From Kalmusia sp. IMI 367209 (Eukaryota; Ascomycota; Dothideomycetes; Pleosporales; Didymosphaeriaceae): a stretch of 64,000 nt of DNA. The stretch is from the NCBI GenBank assembly GCA_027946365.1, contig JAPEUQ010000006.1, positions 1,116,001 to 1,180,000 on the forward strand, given 5' to 3'. The notes under the pieces are model-generated. The model worked only from the letters and a program-made list of their open reading frames with translations, ran no database searches and was not told where the DNA came from. Position numbers and translations under genes: made by a program. Shown here in pieces: positions 48,708 through 61,346 of this stretch. How positions within the stretch are numbered: the stretch's first letter is position 1; every line of letters begins with the position of its first letter.

Positions 48708-50517
48708 CCCAACATCTCACCCCACTTGTTCGATTGACCTACATCAACATTCTTTAATGTCTAGTGACGACCTGCTGCGTCTTAGCGTTTTACAAATTTC
48801 TGGACAGCCCAGCCTCCAGTTGGGGACGCTCCGCTAATATTTTTCTATGTTCTATAAAGGTGCCACTTTTGTGGTTAAGAGTGACGACCGCGTTTCCTGT
48901 CAACTGCTTCGGCAGATTCCATCATCTTCTGCAATTTCGTTTGGTCTCTTGAACTATGTCATTTTCTTGGGTCGATACCTCATAGACGGCATTCTCGCGC
49001 ATGTATTGATACCCGGGGTGGAGAAGAGTGCGCCGGTGTAAGTGGGCTGGCATTCTGCGCTTCATGTACCTACCAAAGTAATGATATTACTAGCCTGTCC
49101 AAGCAGGACCTTTTGATTACGAAACATGATCTCGTCCCAAGCGAGCTCTCCTCAAGTTGGGCTTGACCGACCTCGCTTTCTAGAAGAATGTCGAAAGAAG
49201 AGGGGGAAAGGCTACCGAACGCTCCTCACCGGACGCCAGGTGAACCATGGACACGCTCGGTACAACACGAGTGGTTGACACCTGTCGGCATTGGGCCCCA
49301 CCCTCGCCCACTTTAACAGCATCATTGTTGCGATGCATTGTGTGTTGTCTGTCGAGTCCTTTGCCCTTCTCTCCCGGTGCTAATGCGCGTAGTGTCGATG
49401 CTGCATCTCCAGGGAGCGAGCTAGGGTGCCGAACAGCTGTCAGGGCCCTTCTATTGGGTCGTGGAGGCCCGGGCCCGCGAAGTCCAAGTAATGGCGTGTC
49501 GTGAGAGGTCGTGGAGCGGACTGGCGGTGAAGGCGAGGCTTGCTGTGTCGTGGCTGGGTGCTCGGTCGGGCAACCAATTGCGGGGGCACTGGGGCAGTTT
49601 TGTTGCCCTATTGATGGACGCAGTGAGCGCTGGAGTCCGCTGGAGACCGCTGGCGAAGTGTAGATCCGCGGCGGGAGCATCCTATGGCGCCTGAGGCGAC
49701 GGGTGCAGGGAAACAACCGTCGGCTTCACGAGGTTATGCATGCACAGCGGCATTCACCCACACAGGACGCATGGCAGTGCGGCAGCTAGGCCGACAAATT
49801 TTCGCTCTGCCCGGAGCTCTTTAACGCGCGCCCATGGTCCAACTGGATGCCGTCCGAAGTGCGGTCCGCTTGTTTACATTATTGGCATTCTCGCATCTCT
49901 CCCCTTGACGACGTCGCGTTCCTGCGGGCCAGGCGTCTTTCCCAGCCCCTCACTTTTCGCCGTCCGGATGTGAATTTCGACGCGGGGGCCCCCAAGCGCA
50001 GTGCGTGAAACGCCAATCGTTATCAGGAGCCGCCAGATGGCCCATTCCTTGCCTCAATCCGAGCGCACCTAGACCTATTCTGCCGTGTGTGTGTCGCCAA
50101 AACACACCATCCGCCCAAGTTCGAGCCCTGTGACCACTGGCAGACAGACCCTGAGAGTAGACAGCCTGCCCTGCTCCCACGCGCTCGCACCGCCGACCTG
50201 CACCTGCATACATCGCCCAGGAGCACCTCCACCCTCATTGATCGCCCTGCCCGTCGTCGCCCGGACGTTTTTCCTGCTGGTGCAACTCGTGCACCGGCTG
50301 CATCACCAAATCTCTGCTCGCTGGGGGACTTGCTCGCCCAACCTGTGCCACCGACCTGAGCTTCGACTCGCTGCACCGCACCCATCGCTCGACCTTCACC
50401 CATCCCTGCCTCACCTCACCCCGCGCAATCGCGGCTGCTCGACTCCGCTAATGTGCCCGCCTCCTCCACCGTCCTCTTCTTGTTTGCGCGCCTCCAGATA
50501 CTCGGGTCTCTCGCAGG
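48708..50517. other. gene-free stretch upstream of the WG-repeat gene
   Basis: About 1.8 kb without a supported gene. The 49.2-50.5 kb part is GC- and pyrimidine-rich and open in several frames by composition alone. It probably contains the promoter and a long leader of the gene starting near 50518. Confidence 0.45.
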
Positions 50518-53500
50518 ATGTCTCCCTCCGCCAGCTCACGCCGCGCCCGCGCCGTCGCTCCATATGCGAGACGAAAGACCCGGCCGTTATCGAGGACTGG
50601 GTCGGATGATGGCGCGAGAAGCAGCTGCTCGAGATTAAGCGAGAAACAGAGTACACTCAGAAGTGAATGGGCAACAAACACCTACAACTCCGGGAGCGTT
50701 TCTGGGTGGGAGTCTGAATACAACGAGCCGTTTGAGGGTCTGCTGGGGAACATTTTCCAGGCGCTGGACCGACTGGAACACCGCGACGAAGGAAAACACG
50801 GTCAGAATGAGCACGGAATCTCGGTATGGCAGCTTTATTTGGTCGAAACCCCACTTCTTCTGGTCCCTGCATCACATGGTTTGCGCTTTGTTCGCGGACT
50901 TGGGCGCATAGGTTGCACCTCGTAGCAAACTACTCGTATGGTTTCTTTGCACTGACGCACACAGATACATGACCTCTCGACACAGTTGTCTGCACTCGTA
51001 CCACCTACACCCGAACCTTTGCGCGAACTCTGGCCGGAATCGCCTCAGAGTGATGATGCGTCACCACCACCCTCCTACGATGACACAATCGCAGACCTCC
51101 CGCCCGACTATACCACCACCGATGCGCTTGCCACAGCGCAAACTCCTGAATACACACCATTTCCATCCTTGAATGCTTCCATCTGTTCCGATGTACCCAA
51201 TTGCTTACGTCTCAGCTATAACACGTCGCCTTGTTCTTCTCTCTTCCTAGACGAGAAATCACTTTACGCAGACATTGACTTTGGCTTTAACGAAGACGTG
51301 ATTAAGTCACATGCAAAGAAGAAGAAAAACACCGCTGCCAAGAAGACTACGTCACCAGCGGAAGAACCGAAGAAAGAGGACGAGCCGCCTGCAGAAACTC
51401 CGGATGGGGGGGACGGCGGTGGTGATCCACCAGCGGATGATGGTTCGGGCGGTGGAGGTGACGGTGGTGATGGTGGCGATGGCGGAGATGAGAAGAAAGA
51501 TGACGATGGTTGGGGGGATGATTGGGGCGCTGCCGCTAGCAAGAAGAAAAAAAAGAAAGGAAAGAAGGCAGAAGAGGAGGAGGAGGCGGAGCGGAAGAAG
51601 AAGGAAGAGGAAGAAGAAGCCGAGCGCAAGAAGAAAGAAGACGAGGATGCGGCCGCCGCTGCGGCCGCCGCAGCCACAACTACCGGCGGCGATCTGAGCT
51701 GGGCAGATGAGGCGAACGGCAACAACGGAGCTGCAGCTCCCGACGATGATTGGGGTTCATTTGCGACTGCGGGGAAGAAGAAGAAGGGCAAAAAGGGGAA
51801 GGTTCGTAATTTCGGTTGCTTAAATACCACGTTTCAATGCGCTAACATCACGATAGGGAGCCGAGCCTGCACCACCACCACCACCTCCTCCTCCTCCCGA
51901 GCCTCAACAAGCAGACCCGAATACGACTTTTGACAGCATTGATCTTGGAGACGATTCTGGCGCACCCAAGATTGATATGAATTTTGGTGACATTGGTCAA
52001 AAAGCATCTAATTTCGGCTTAGGCAGTCTTGGCAGTTGGACCGGCGGTTGGGGATCCAAGACAGCATCGTGGGGATTCGACGAGAACAAGAAAGAAGAAG
52101 AAGGCAAGGGTGACAATCCTTGGGGGGTCTTCTGACGCGCAAAAGAAGAACTCTGACGGATTTGACTTCAACTTCGATGCGTTTAATGCTGGGAGTGCCG
52201 CACCCCCGGCACCTCCACCAGTGGAGGAAAAACCGCCGGAAGACGATGGCTGGGGCTTTAGCTTTGGAAAGGCAGCTGCTAAGAAGGGGAAGAAGAAGGG
52301 CGGTATTTCATCCTTGTTAGAAGAATCTATCCCGGAACCACCCCCGGCTGAGCCAGAGAAGCCGAAGGAGGAAGAGGATCCCTGGTCTTTCTCGTTCGGA
52401 AATGCAGCTGCAAAGGATAAAAAGAAGAAGAAGAAGGGCGCTCTTATCGAAGAGACCCCTCCCGAGCCAGAACCCGAACCTGTGCCTGAGCCACCAAAGG
52501 AAGATGACGGTTGGGGAGGAGGATGGGGAGCAGCTACCACCACGACCAAGAAGAAGAAAGGAAAGAAAGGCGCCATTGAAGAAGTGAAGGAAGAGCCAAA
52601 AGTAGAGGAACCTCCGCCTCCCCCACCCGATCCAACCCCTGCACCGCCAGCCGATGATGATTGGGGCTCATTCGCCGCAGTTGGCTCCAGCAAGAAGAAG
52701 AAAGGCAAGAAGGGCAAAGAGGAGCCGAAGGTTGAAGAGCCACCGCCTCCCCCACCAGAACCTGAGCCAGTCCCAGAGCCCGAACCTGAACCGGTGGTTG
52801 AGGAACCACCGCCTCCCCCGGAGCCTGTAGTCGATCCTTTTGCCGGTCTCAGCAAGGGTCAGAAAAAGAAACTGCAGCAAAAGATGAAAGAAGAGGCGGA
52901 AAAGAAGAAAAAAGAGGAAGAGGAGGAAGCCGAGCGTAAAAAGAAGGAAGAAGAGGAGGAAGCCGAGCGCAAGAAGAAAGAGGATGAAGAAGCCGCCGCC
53001 GCTGCTGCCGCTGCGGAAGCCGAAGCAGCGACAGCGGCTCCTGTCGAGCCAGTGAAAAGCCAGGAATCTTGGGGTGACTGGGGTGCGACTACAACCACGA
53101 GTAGTAAAAAAGAAGAAGGGCAAGAAAGGTAAGGAGGAACCGAAAATCGAAGAGCCTCCGCCTCCACCGCCCGAACCCGAACCCGAACCAGCGCCTGTCG
53201 TTGAAGAGAAGAAGGATGACTGGGGAGACGATTGGGGTATGGCTGCAACGACAACGACCAAGAAGAGTAAAAAAGGCAAGAAGGGTGCCATCGTACCTGA
53301 TCCGCCAAAGGAGGAGCCTGTTATTGAGCCTCCGCCACCACCCGAACCCGTGCCTGAGCCCGAACCTGTGGTAGAGCAGAAGCAGGATGATGACTGGTCG
53401 AATTGGGCTTCAACGACAACCAATACGAAAAAGAAAAAGGGCAAGAAGGGTGTTTTCGAAGAAACGCCTCCTCCCCCACCGCCACCGGCCGCTCCTGCGC

Positions 53501-56500
53501 CGGAGCCTGCAAAGGAGAAGGAGAAGGAAAAAACGGACGGCGATTGGGGCTTTAGCTCTATCTGGGGCGGTGGCAAGAAGAAAAAGAAGAGTAAGAACGA
53601 CCCGGAGCCGCTCCCTGAGCCTGAAACTGTTGTCGTGGAATCGGCTCAAGTTCAAGAACCAGATGGTTTCGAAGAGCCTAAAGCAGATGAGGACGACGAA
53701 TGGGGTACTCCATCCTGGGGCAAGAAGAAGAACAAGGATTCGAAGAAGGATGCTCCGATCGATGTCACTGAGGATGCGCCTACTGCTCCAGTACAGAAGC
53801 CCGACGAAGATGACCCATGGGGCAGCGCCCAATTCAATATTAGCAAAAAGACAAAGAAGGGAAAGAAGGGCGCCATTCTAGGCTTTCCTCCTGTCCCCAC
53901 ACCTCCTGGCGAGAACATTGATCTTCTCGGTGAACCTACATTACCACCTATGAAGGAGATCGAAGCGCCTCCGGTTGAGGAGAAGGTGGAAGACGATGGG
54001 TGGGGCTTCGGTACCTCGTCAAAGAAGAAGAAAAAGAAGGGTGGGGAAGAGGATGGCGGAAAGCTCAGCAAGACCACCACCAAGGACTCAGCTTCAAAAA
54101 ATCCCAACGATACATTTGAAGATCTCATCAACCTTGACCCACCGAAGGAGGAGGAGCAGGTTGAGCCACCGCCTGTTGAACCTCCTAAGAGCACATGGAT
54201 TGAATGGACCCCGTCCAAGCCGCCTCCTAAAAACGAAACCTCCAAGGCGAAGAAGGTAAGAGAAGCGAGAGAGAAGAAGGAAAAAGAGAAGTGGGACAAG
54301 GAGCAGAGGGAACGCATCGATCGGGAAGAAAAGGAAGCTGCGGAAGCTGCTGAGAAAGCCCGCGTTGAAGCTGAAGAGGCTGAAGCCGAAAACCTCCGAT
54401 TAGAAGCCGAAGCGGCAGAAAAGGCTCGGATTGAAGCAGAGGAAGCTGAGAAAGCCAAAAAGGAGGCAGAGTCGAGCGCGGGCTGGGGAGCTTCTATCTG
54501 GGGCTCATCCAAAAAGAAAGAGACTCCCAAACAGAAACGAGAGCGTGAAGCAAAGGAGAAGAAGGAACAAGAGGAGAAGGAAAGGCTTGAACGTGAGGAA
54601 CAGGAACGCGCCGAGAAGGAGGAGCAGGAACGGTTAGCAAAAGAGGAACAGGAACGTTTGGATAGGGAGCGTGAGGAGCAAGAGCGTGTGGAGCGCGAGA
54701 CGAAGGAAGCTGAGGAGGCCGCAGCTAAAGCTAAGAAAGAAGCAGAAGAGAGTACAGGGTGGGGTAGCATTTGGGGCTCAAGCAACAAGAAAAAAGAGTC
54801 ATCAAAGCAGAAGAAGGAACGCGAGGCTCGTGAGAAGAAGGAGCGCGAAGAACAGGAGCGTTTAGAACGCGAGGCCAAAGAAGCCGCCGAGGCAGCTGAA
54901 AAGGCCGCTCAAAAGGAGGCAGAGGAAGCCGAAGTTGCTCGTTTGGCTGCGGAAAAAGAGGTTATCGAGGCTCCATTGTCCAAAAAGGACAAGAAAAAGA
55001 AGAAGGGCAAGGCTGCCGTCGAGGAGCCTCTGCCTCCGCCCCCGCCACCCGCCCCGCTCCTACCATTGATGATGACCTTCTCAACCTTGTCAAAGATGTT
55101 CCTGCCGCTGATCTACTCGCTGAGCTTGACAAGGACACTCAGAAAGAAGAGTCAGGCGGTGGTTGGGGCAGTGCTTGGGGTATTTCTCTACGCAAGACCA
55201 AAAAACCCGAGCCGAAGCCTGAACCGAAAGTGGAAGATTTCCTTGTTGCTGAGTCAGCCCCGGCGATTTTGGACGAAGTCCCGAACATACCAGAACCACC
55301 GCCTGCTGACGAACCAGAGGTGAAGCCATCAAAGCTGAAAAAGTCTTCTAAGAGCAGCGGCGTTGTTGCTGATAGACTCAAAAAGCTATCAGAGAAGAGC
55401 AAGTCCAAGGCCGTAGAGCCGGAGCCGGAGCCTGTACCAGAGCCTGAACCCGAGCCGGTATTTGAGGACGCACTTGACGACTTTGCGCCTCCGCCGCCAC
55501 CTGAACCTCCAGTCGTTGAGGTCGTCGAACCGACTCCTAAGAAGTCTTCTAAATCGAAGAAGGCTGATAAGGCTGCTGCCAAGCTTTCTAAAACTAAGAA
55601 GGGCGCCTCTCCGCCTTTGGTGATTCCCGATCCTGAGCCCGTGGAAGCTCCTCCTAAGATCACAACACCTGTACCTGGGGGCTTCCCCATGGATGATGAA
55701 ATGGACTTGATTGACCTGGCCGCTCCTCCACCAGCTGAACCTGAACCTGAACCTGAACCCGAGCCTGTCATCGTCGTAGAAAAGAAGTTGAAGAAAACTA
55801 AGAAGAGCAGCAAAACCAAAGCAGTTCCCGTACTTGAGGCACCGCCTCCGCCACCACCAGCTCCTCCTCCACCACCGGCCGAGGAGCTCTTGGATGATCT
55901 GTTAGACGAGGAGCCTGTCACGGTGGATGCAGAAGATCTTCCGGCCAAACTTCCAACACCACCTCCTGAGCCTGAGGTCAAGCCTGATTCGGCGAAGAAG
56001 GAGCGCGCGAAAGTCGTCCGGAATGGGGGTTCTGCATCTTGGGGCTTTTGGGGCGCTGCTGCTGCAACAGCCGGAGCCTCGAGATCCAGGCCAGCCAGAA
56101 AACAATCTGCTGATGACGGTGCAAGTAGTGCAGCAGCAACCTCAAGGCCTAGCATGTCCCGCTCAAAGTCTGCTCGCGCTCCTTCTTCGAGGGACAAGGA
56201 TGTAATGTCTCGTTCGTCAGGATCAGACAAGTTAAGCAAGACGCCTTCACGCTCGAAATCCACACGTGCTTCGACTGGGCTTGCTTCACTATTCGGAGCG
56301 CCTCCGCCATCAGCTCGTACCAAGTCGCGTCGTGCATCAGCTACCCCTCGCACACTCTCTCGGCGTGCATCGATTGATCAAGATGCCGCAATGATGTCGC
56401 CGCCCCAGACCGATACGGATGCGAAGGTTGCTTCCAAGGCTGCCAAGGTAATGGGCATGAGAGGCTCGGTCAGCAGACGATCGAGTACTAGGGAAAAGGG

Positions 56501-58148
56501 CAAAGCTCGAGGTAAGAAAATCGCCCCCAAACAGGAGAACGTTCTAGGTTGTCGTAAGCGGAGATACCGAGCTAACCTAATTTGTGCAGCTGTACCGGAC
56601 CCGTATCCCATTGACGATGATCACGATATTGACATGCTTGACGACGAAGCGCCGCCTTCCCCTTCACCAGCGCCCAAATTCAAGTCTCGTCGCAAATCAA
56701 AACACGATTCAGTGTCGCCTGTCGACCCTCCTGTGACAGCCCCGCCAAGTGCCGAGGACCCTGTTGAAATCGACCCGATGGATGTCGAGCCAACCCCCGC
56801 TGAACCGCCCCGCCGTGAGCGCCATCGTCGCGAGCGCGGTAATTCCAGCGCACGAGATACCATCGCAGCAGCAACAGCAGGCGCAGCGGCTGCAACTGGG
56901 TTGATGAGCATGTTCGGGCTGGGTAAAAAGAAAGACAAGGCCGCACCGCCCGAGGATGACAGGCGCGAGCGCCGCAGGGCTGCTTATGAGACAGAAGACG
57001 AGCGCAGACGCCGCAAGCGATCCTCTACGCGCGGAGCGCCTAACGACGACGAAGCCAAACGATTGCGACACGAGCGCCGCAGTGTACGTCGCTCTGCGCG
57101 CGCGCCCGACGGCGACATGGAAGCTGCCGCTGAGCTTGGTGACGGCGCCAACGGCAGCACCGATATTGACCCTGAGCGCGAAGCCAGACGCGCTGAGCGC
57201 AGGGCCAAAAGACAAGCAGAGAAAGAGACGCGCCGTGCGGAGCTTGAAGAGATTGAGGGCAAGGCCGAACGTCGCCGCGAGCGCGAACGCGATAACGAGC
57301 GTTCCATCCTTGCAGAGAAGAAGGCTCGCCAGATGGCTGAACTAGAGCGCCGGAACAAGGAGGCCGAGGAACAGCTACGTCGCATGAAGGAGAAGGATGA
57401 GCGTCGTGCTGCTCGGGAGTCGCGTAAAGGTCCAGAAGAGCGCGAGCATCGCTCATCGCGACGCAAGGACAAGGAACGGGGAGTACCTTCGCGACCGCAC
57501 AACGAGAGGCGTAAATCTCAGATGGATGAAGATCCCGAGGAACGTCGTCGCCGCCGTGAAGAGCGTCGCGCAAGTAGACGCAACTCTGCCTACCCTACAA
57601 CCAACGGCCACGGCGAGCCTATCATCGACTACTTTGATGAGCGTAACGGAACCATGCACCAATCTCGCCACCGCAGTTCGCACCGCTCACGGGAGGAAGA
57701 AAACATGCCGTACATGACCAAAGGCGGCGACAAGACATCCTCGTGGGTGGATTCGCTCTCCAACGAACCACCTCTTCCTCCCCCAATCGCCGAAACCGTC
57801 CTTGACCCTCCGCCGGGAGCTCGCGACGGGCTTGGAGACGAAGAATCCCCCTCCGCCGACGAAGAGATCCGCCTACGCATTGCCGGCCGCAAGGGCAAGC
57901 GCGACAAGGAGCGCGACCGAGAACGGGAGCGTGACCGCGAACGCGAACGAAAGAGCCATCGGCGCCGGTCGCACTACGAGGGAACCAAGGGCAGTGACGA
58001 GGATAAGGAGCGCAGGAATCGAAGGAAGACGTATGCGCCTGAGTATACGGATCCGCCAGTCCGGACGTGGGATGGTAGGCCAGCTGCCGACGGCGCTGGT
58101 GGAGGTGGCAAGAGGGGCAGCTGGTTCAAGAAGATTGCTGGCTTTTAA
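50518..58148 (+). CDS. giant WG / poly-Lys / Pro-Glu repeat protein, frame broken at three homopolymers
   Basis: My model is exons 50518-50823, 50965-51801, 51857-56511 and 56590-58148. The long third exon shifts frame at three sites: the G run 52122-52127 (one base too many), the A run 53106-53111 (one too many) and the C-rich stretch 55044-55060 (one too few). With these allowed for, the total is 2452 codons including stop and all splice phases agree. Order: N-terminus with PPTPEPLRELWPESPQSDD; about 18 modules of acidic residues, W-G pairs, poly-Lys and Pro-Glu linkers; a Glu/Lys/Arg helical part; then a basic tail ending KRGSWFKKIAGF. No enzyme domain is seen and no family is recognised. 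It looks like a multivalent scaffold; that is inference. The first exon is the least certain part. Confidence 0.65.
51500..56100 (+). repeat. about 18 degenerate protein-coding W-G modules
   Basis: Units begin with acidic residues, carry one or two W-G (or W-S) motifs separated by 2-5 residues, then Lys-rich KKKKGKKG and a Pro/Glu linker. Examples: DDDGWGDDWGAAASKKKKKK near 51500, EDDGWGGGWGAATTTTKKKK near 52500, KDDWGDDWGMAATTTTKK near 53215, STGWGSIWGSSNKKKESSKQ near 54755 and GGGWGSAWGISLRKTKKPE near 55152. Spacing is about 40-60 codons in the centre and wider later. The helical Glu/Lys block between modules is itself duplicated at about 51569-51674 and 52909-53015. Confidence 0.8.
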
Positions 58149-58978
58149 GCAGGCAAGTTTGCATCGTTTCTGTTTCAGAAAGATGTGGAGGACGTTGTTT
58201 AGGTGATTATGATGCGCTAATCTTTGGATTGGATACCGCCTGCTTCTCTGCATTGCGACGGCGTTACATCCATTTCTATCCTTTTCTGCGACGATCGATA
58301 TTTCCCGAAGTTCAATATTAGTCTTTCTCGTATGAGCGGCAAGCACTGGATATTTTAATGTACATTTGGGCCCGGGAGTGGTCGGCGTGGTGTATACCCC
58401 CCTTTTTTGTAAAACTCGGTATTGGCAGAGTATGTTTTGTAGGTGTGCGTTGCCATGTTACATCGGGTATGTATCGTGCGAGCGAGCTTGGATGGTAGAT
58501 ACCCTTCGTTTCGTAAAAGGAAATACATTGTTGTGAGCTGTAATGGTAAATTTCAGTGCCTTGCTCTGTTCGTGGTGTGTGGACTTGTTGATAAGCGAGA
58601 GACTGTTGGGCATCAAGGACATCCACGGTTCTAATTAGCTGCACACGAGGATCTACCAGTCCCGATGATGAGTTCGGAAATACCTGCGCTCGCATCATGC
58701 GTCCTAGGCCAACTTGGTCCACAACATGTCTCCAGACTTTCGGCCCAGTACCATTTCAGAACTCCAAGGCTCCGCGTCAAATCACGTCGACACGTGACAA
58801 TGGTCAACTGCCGCTGTTTGCACCTCGAGTCGTCTATGCAATATAATACTAACAAGTAGTCGTTTAACCCACATGCGCCAAACACCGTACCATGCGCTCG
58901 GGAATCCGTTTCCTCAATGATTCCCCATGGTGTCTATTCCATCGTCCTTGATCCAGGTATCATTTATCAACATATGCC
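58149..58978. other. convergent intergenic region
   Basis: About 830 bases between the 3' ends of the WG-repeat gene and CK2-beta. No gene is supported and nothing specific is seen. Confidence 0.5.
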
Positions 58979-60011
58979 CTATTGCTGCACCACCGCCCCC
59001 TCAAATCCGTCGCCCTCCATCTCTTCATCCTCCTCTTCCTCCTCCTCCGGGTCATCCTCTTCCTCAAACCCGCTCTCAATCCGTGCGCCCCGCAGCCTAT
59101 CCTTCAGCTTCTCCCTCTCATCACCCTGCCACCGCGCCAAAGCCGCCGCCGCATGGACCTTGAAGCCGAACACCTTAGGTTCGTACCTGCGCTGGCTCTT
59201 TGGAGGCAGCATGTTAGGGTAGACCTGGAAGAGAATGTTGTGGAAGGAGGTGCCGAAGTAGGCACCGTCGATGATGGCGTGGCGCGAGGACTTGGGGTTG
59301 TAAAGGTCTTCGCAGCGGGCGCAGTAGAGCTTCACGGGGGAGGTGTTGGCCACGTCGGCTTGGCCCATGGGGAGGAGCGGTTGCGATTCGCACATGACGC
59401 GGGGGCATTTTCCAAAGTCGGACTTTTTGAACTTCTCGAGCTAAGACAGGTCAGCAGCTGTACGCATAGAGGCCTATAGAGCTCCCGGTGGAATGGAGGA
59501 AGCGAACCATTTTGGCCAGACCCCTAGTCGTGACAATGTATCTCGCGTGTACGAGACCGTATAGATGGCGCGCAGACTTCTCTATCTGTTCCCGCATGTC
59601 ATCGTCGCAGTCGAAATCGAAGACGTCGGTTACGAGGTCGAGCGCATATTGGTAGTACTGGACTTCCGTGTTCAGGCCAGTTAGGTTGAAGCGGTCGGTG
59701 AGATACTCCTCGTCTATCTCGCAGAAGTATTCGTTGCCTCGGGAGGATATGAACTGTGTGGCCTGTCAGTCGAGGTACGATGCGGGAACACACAAGCAGG
59801 CGGTAGCGCTACGGCTTGACTGAATCTTGCGAATCGGAACAGAGAGCGGCCTTCTACTCCTTGCGGTACTCCTTTACGGCGGAACATGAGGCTGAATCGA
59901 GGTGCTTGTTTGTGATGCATGCAATCTCGGTACTACGCATTCCTAAATACATACCCAGTCTCGCCAGTAGCTGGTGTAGTCACTGTCTGTTTCGCTGTTG
60001 AAGTCGTCCAT
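58979..60011 (-). CDS. CKB1: casein kinase 2 regulatory (beta) subunit
   Basis: Exons on the minus strand: 60011-59955 (MDDFNSETDSDYTSYWRDW), 59753-59508 and 59440-58979. Introns are 201 and 67 bases; 254 aa. The join gives WRDW then FISSRGNEYFCEIDEEYLTD, the universal CK2-beta opening. The zinc ribbon is complete: Cys113 and Cys118 (KCPRVMC), Cys141 and Cys144 (YCARC). It is followed by SSRHAIIDGAYFGTSF and YPNMLPPKSQRRYEPKVFGF. The protein ends in an acidic tail (DDPEEEEEEDEEMEGDGFE) longer than the animal form. CK2-beta dimerises through the zinc ribbon and carries two catalytic alpha subunits. Ckb1 versus Ckb2 is not certain; the acidic tail favours Ckb1. The first intron is unusually long for this window. 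It is divergent from the RGS-LOV gene. Confidence 0.94.
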
Positions 60012-61346
60012 GGTGCGCCTGCCAGCTGCCGCGGTTACCGAGGGCAACGCCGGAAAATTGTCACGGTTCCTGCGTGAAAAGGGAGCGACACCCTGGCCGG
60101 TGTCCAGCAAACAAACAACACGTGCAGAGTGAATTGCAGAAGAGGGACGGCTTGGCGCGGGGTGCGGCGGATCATTGTTCTCCCATTCCCCGAGCGCCGT
60201 CTCCTAGGCGAAGGCCTGAGGCTAGCGGGACCATCTTCGGCCAGCATGGCTGGGCTGTTACATCACCATTCAGCATTCAAACTTTGAATATGTCCAAGCT
60301 CGCTAGCACTACTGTTGTCATGAAAGTAGCGCCTGCAGCCGCTCCCAGCCATCTTCGAACCTTATCGGACTTACCGAGCAACAGTCCACCCTCAGAAGCA
60401 ACGTCTTATTTTTCCTCCCGCTCATGTCTGTGGCTATTGATAGCTTCTCATCCGCAGTGACGAAGCAGTCCGACGCAACATCACACGTTACCGGCGCGTA
60501 ATATCATCTCTAACTTCTCAGGTAACGGGGAAATCCGGATGTTTCACCAAAACAAAAGGAAACTTTCGATAGAGGGGCCGATGCCTTGAACAACTGGTGT
60601 TGCGGTCAGAACCGACCGTTTTGGCAGTAAGTCTGCCCAAGTCGTTGTTTACTCGGTGACCCGCATACGCCATGTTTGAGACCAAGCCGCTACTACCTGC
60701 ATGTTCCTTGCAGGACTGACCACAAGGTGGCCTGAAATCGCGCAGAAGGCTGGTAACAGACTGTTTACGATCGCTAGGTCGTTGCAGAACCCTGTCAAAT
60801 CACATCTCATCGCTCCAGATCGCGACTCCACAACTCACGTGGAGCAATGGCAACGGCAAACGGGATCCATGTTCTCTAATGCTTTCTCTCCTCTTGCTAG
60901 CTCACAAAGGCCTTCAAGTCTAGGGTAATATTGGTTGTCGCAAGCTATGTCCGCGCCACTTTCGATAGGCCGAGGCGGCTTGCCCTGCTTCCAACCGTCC
61001 TGCCGCTCAGCTTGTAGCTTCTCACAACGGCCCGCACTTAGTTCATACTGCATTGTGGCTTTCCCCAGCCGTCTCCCACTCTCCCACTTATTATTCGTAT
61101 CAGCTGCAATTGCGCATGTCTTCAACTGGTGCAATTAGACCATTCGTTTTCCCTTGCCTTGAACACAGTCACCAAACCCCAGTAACTTATTCTAAGCCGT
61201 AGGCATTCTTTTGAAAACTTATTTTCAGGCGTCTAGTGGAGCTAAGGCGTGGTTCTGTAGTTTGACAGCTCATATTCAGAGACGCCTATAGTCTACGCGT
61301 CATCACACATATAGATTTACAGCCACTGCACGAATACCCTTGCACT
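60012..61346. promoter_or_regulatory. divergent intergenic region, CK2-beta and RGS-LOV photoreceptor
   Basis: The 1335 bases separate divergent start codons, so both promoters lie here. No gene is supported within it. No light-response element can be named from inspection with confidence. Confidence 0.45.

Noticed and set aside
50085..50663. Alternative frame reading KDPAVIEDWVG, a TGA, then WREKQLLEIKRETEYTQK
   Set aside because: It looks coding-like but is closed by stops on both sides of a short segment and does not splice in phase to the downstream exon, whereas the 50518 frame does.
51264..56353. Long antisense open frames across the WG-repeat gene (for example 51264-51830, 52019-52855, 52668-53576, 53652-54878 and 55139-56353, minus strand)
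   Set aside because: They are poly-Ser, poly-Gly and poly-Phe mirror images of the Lys/Glu/Pro-rich sense codons and arise from composition; no start context or protein feature supports them.
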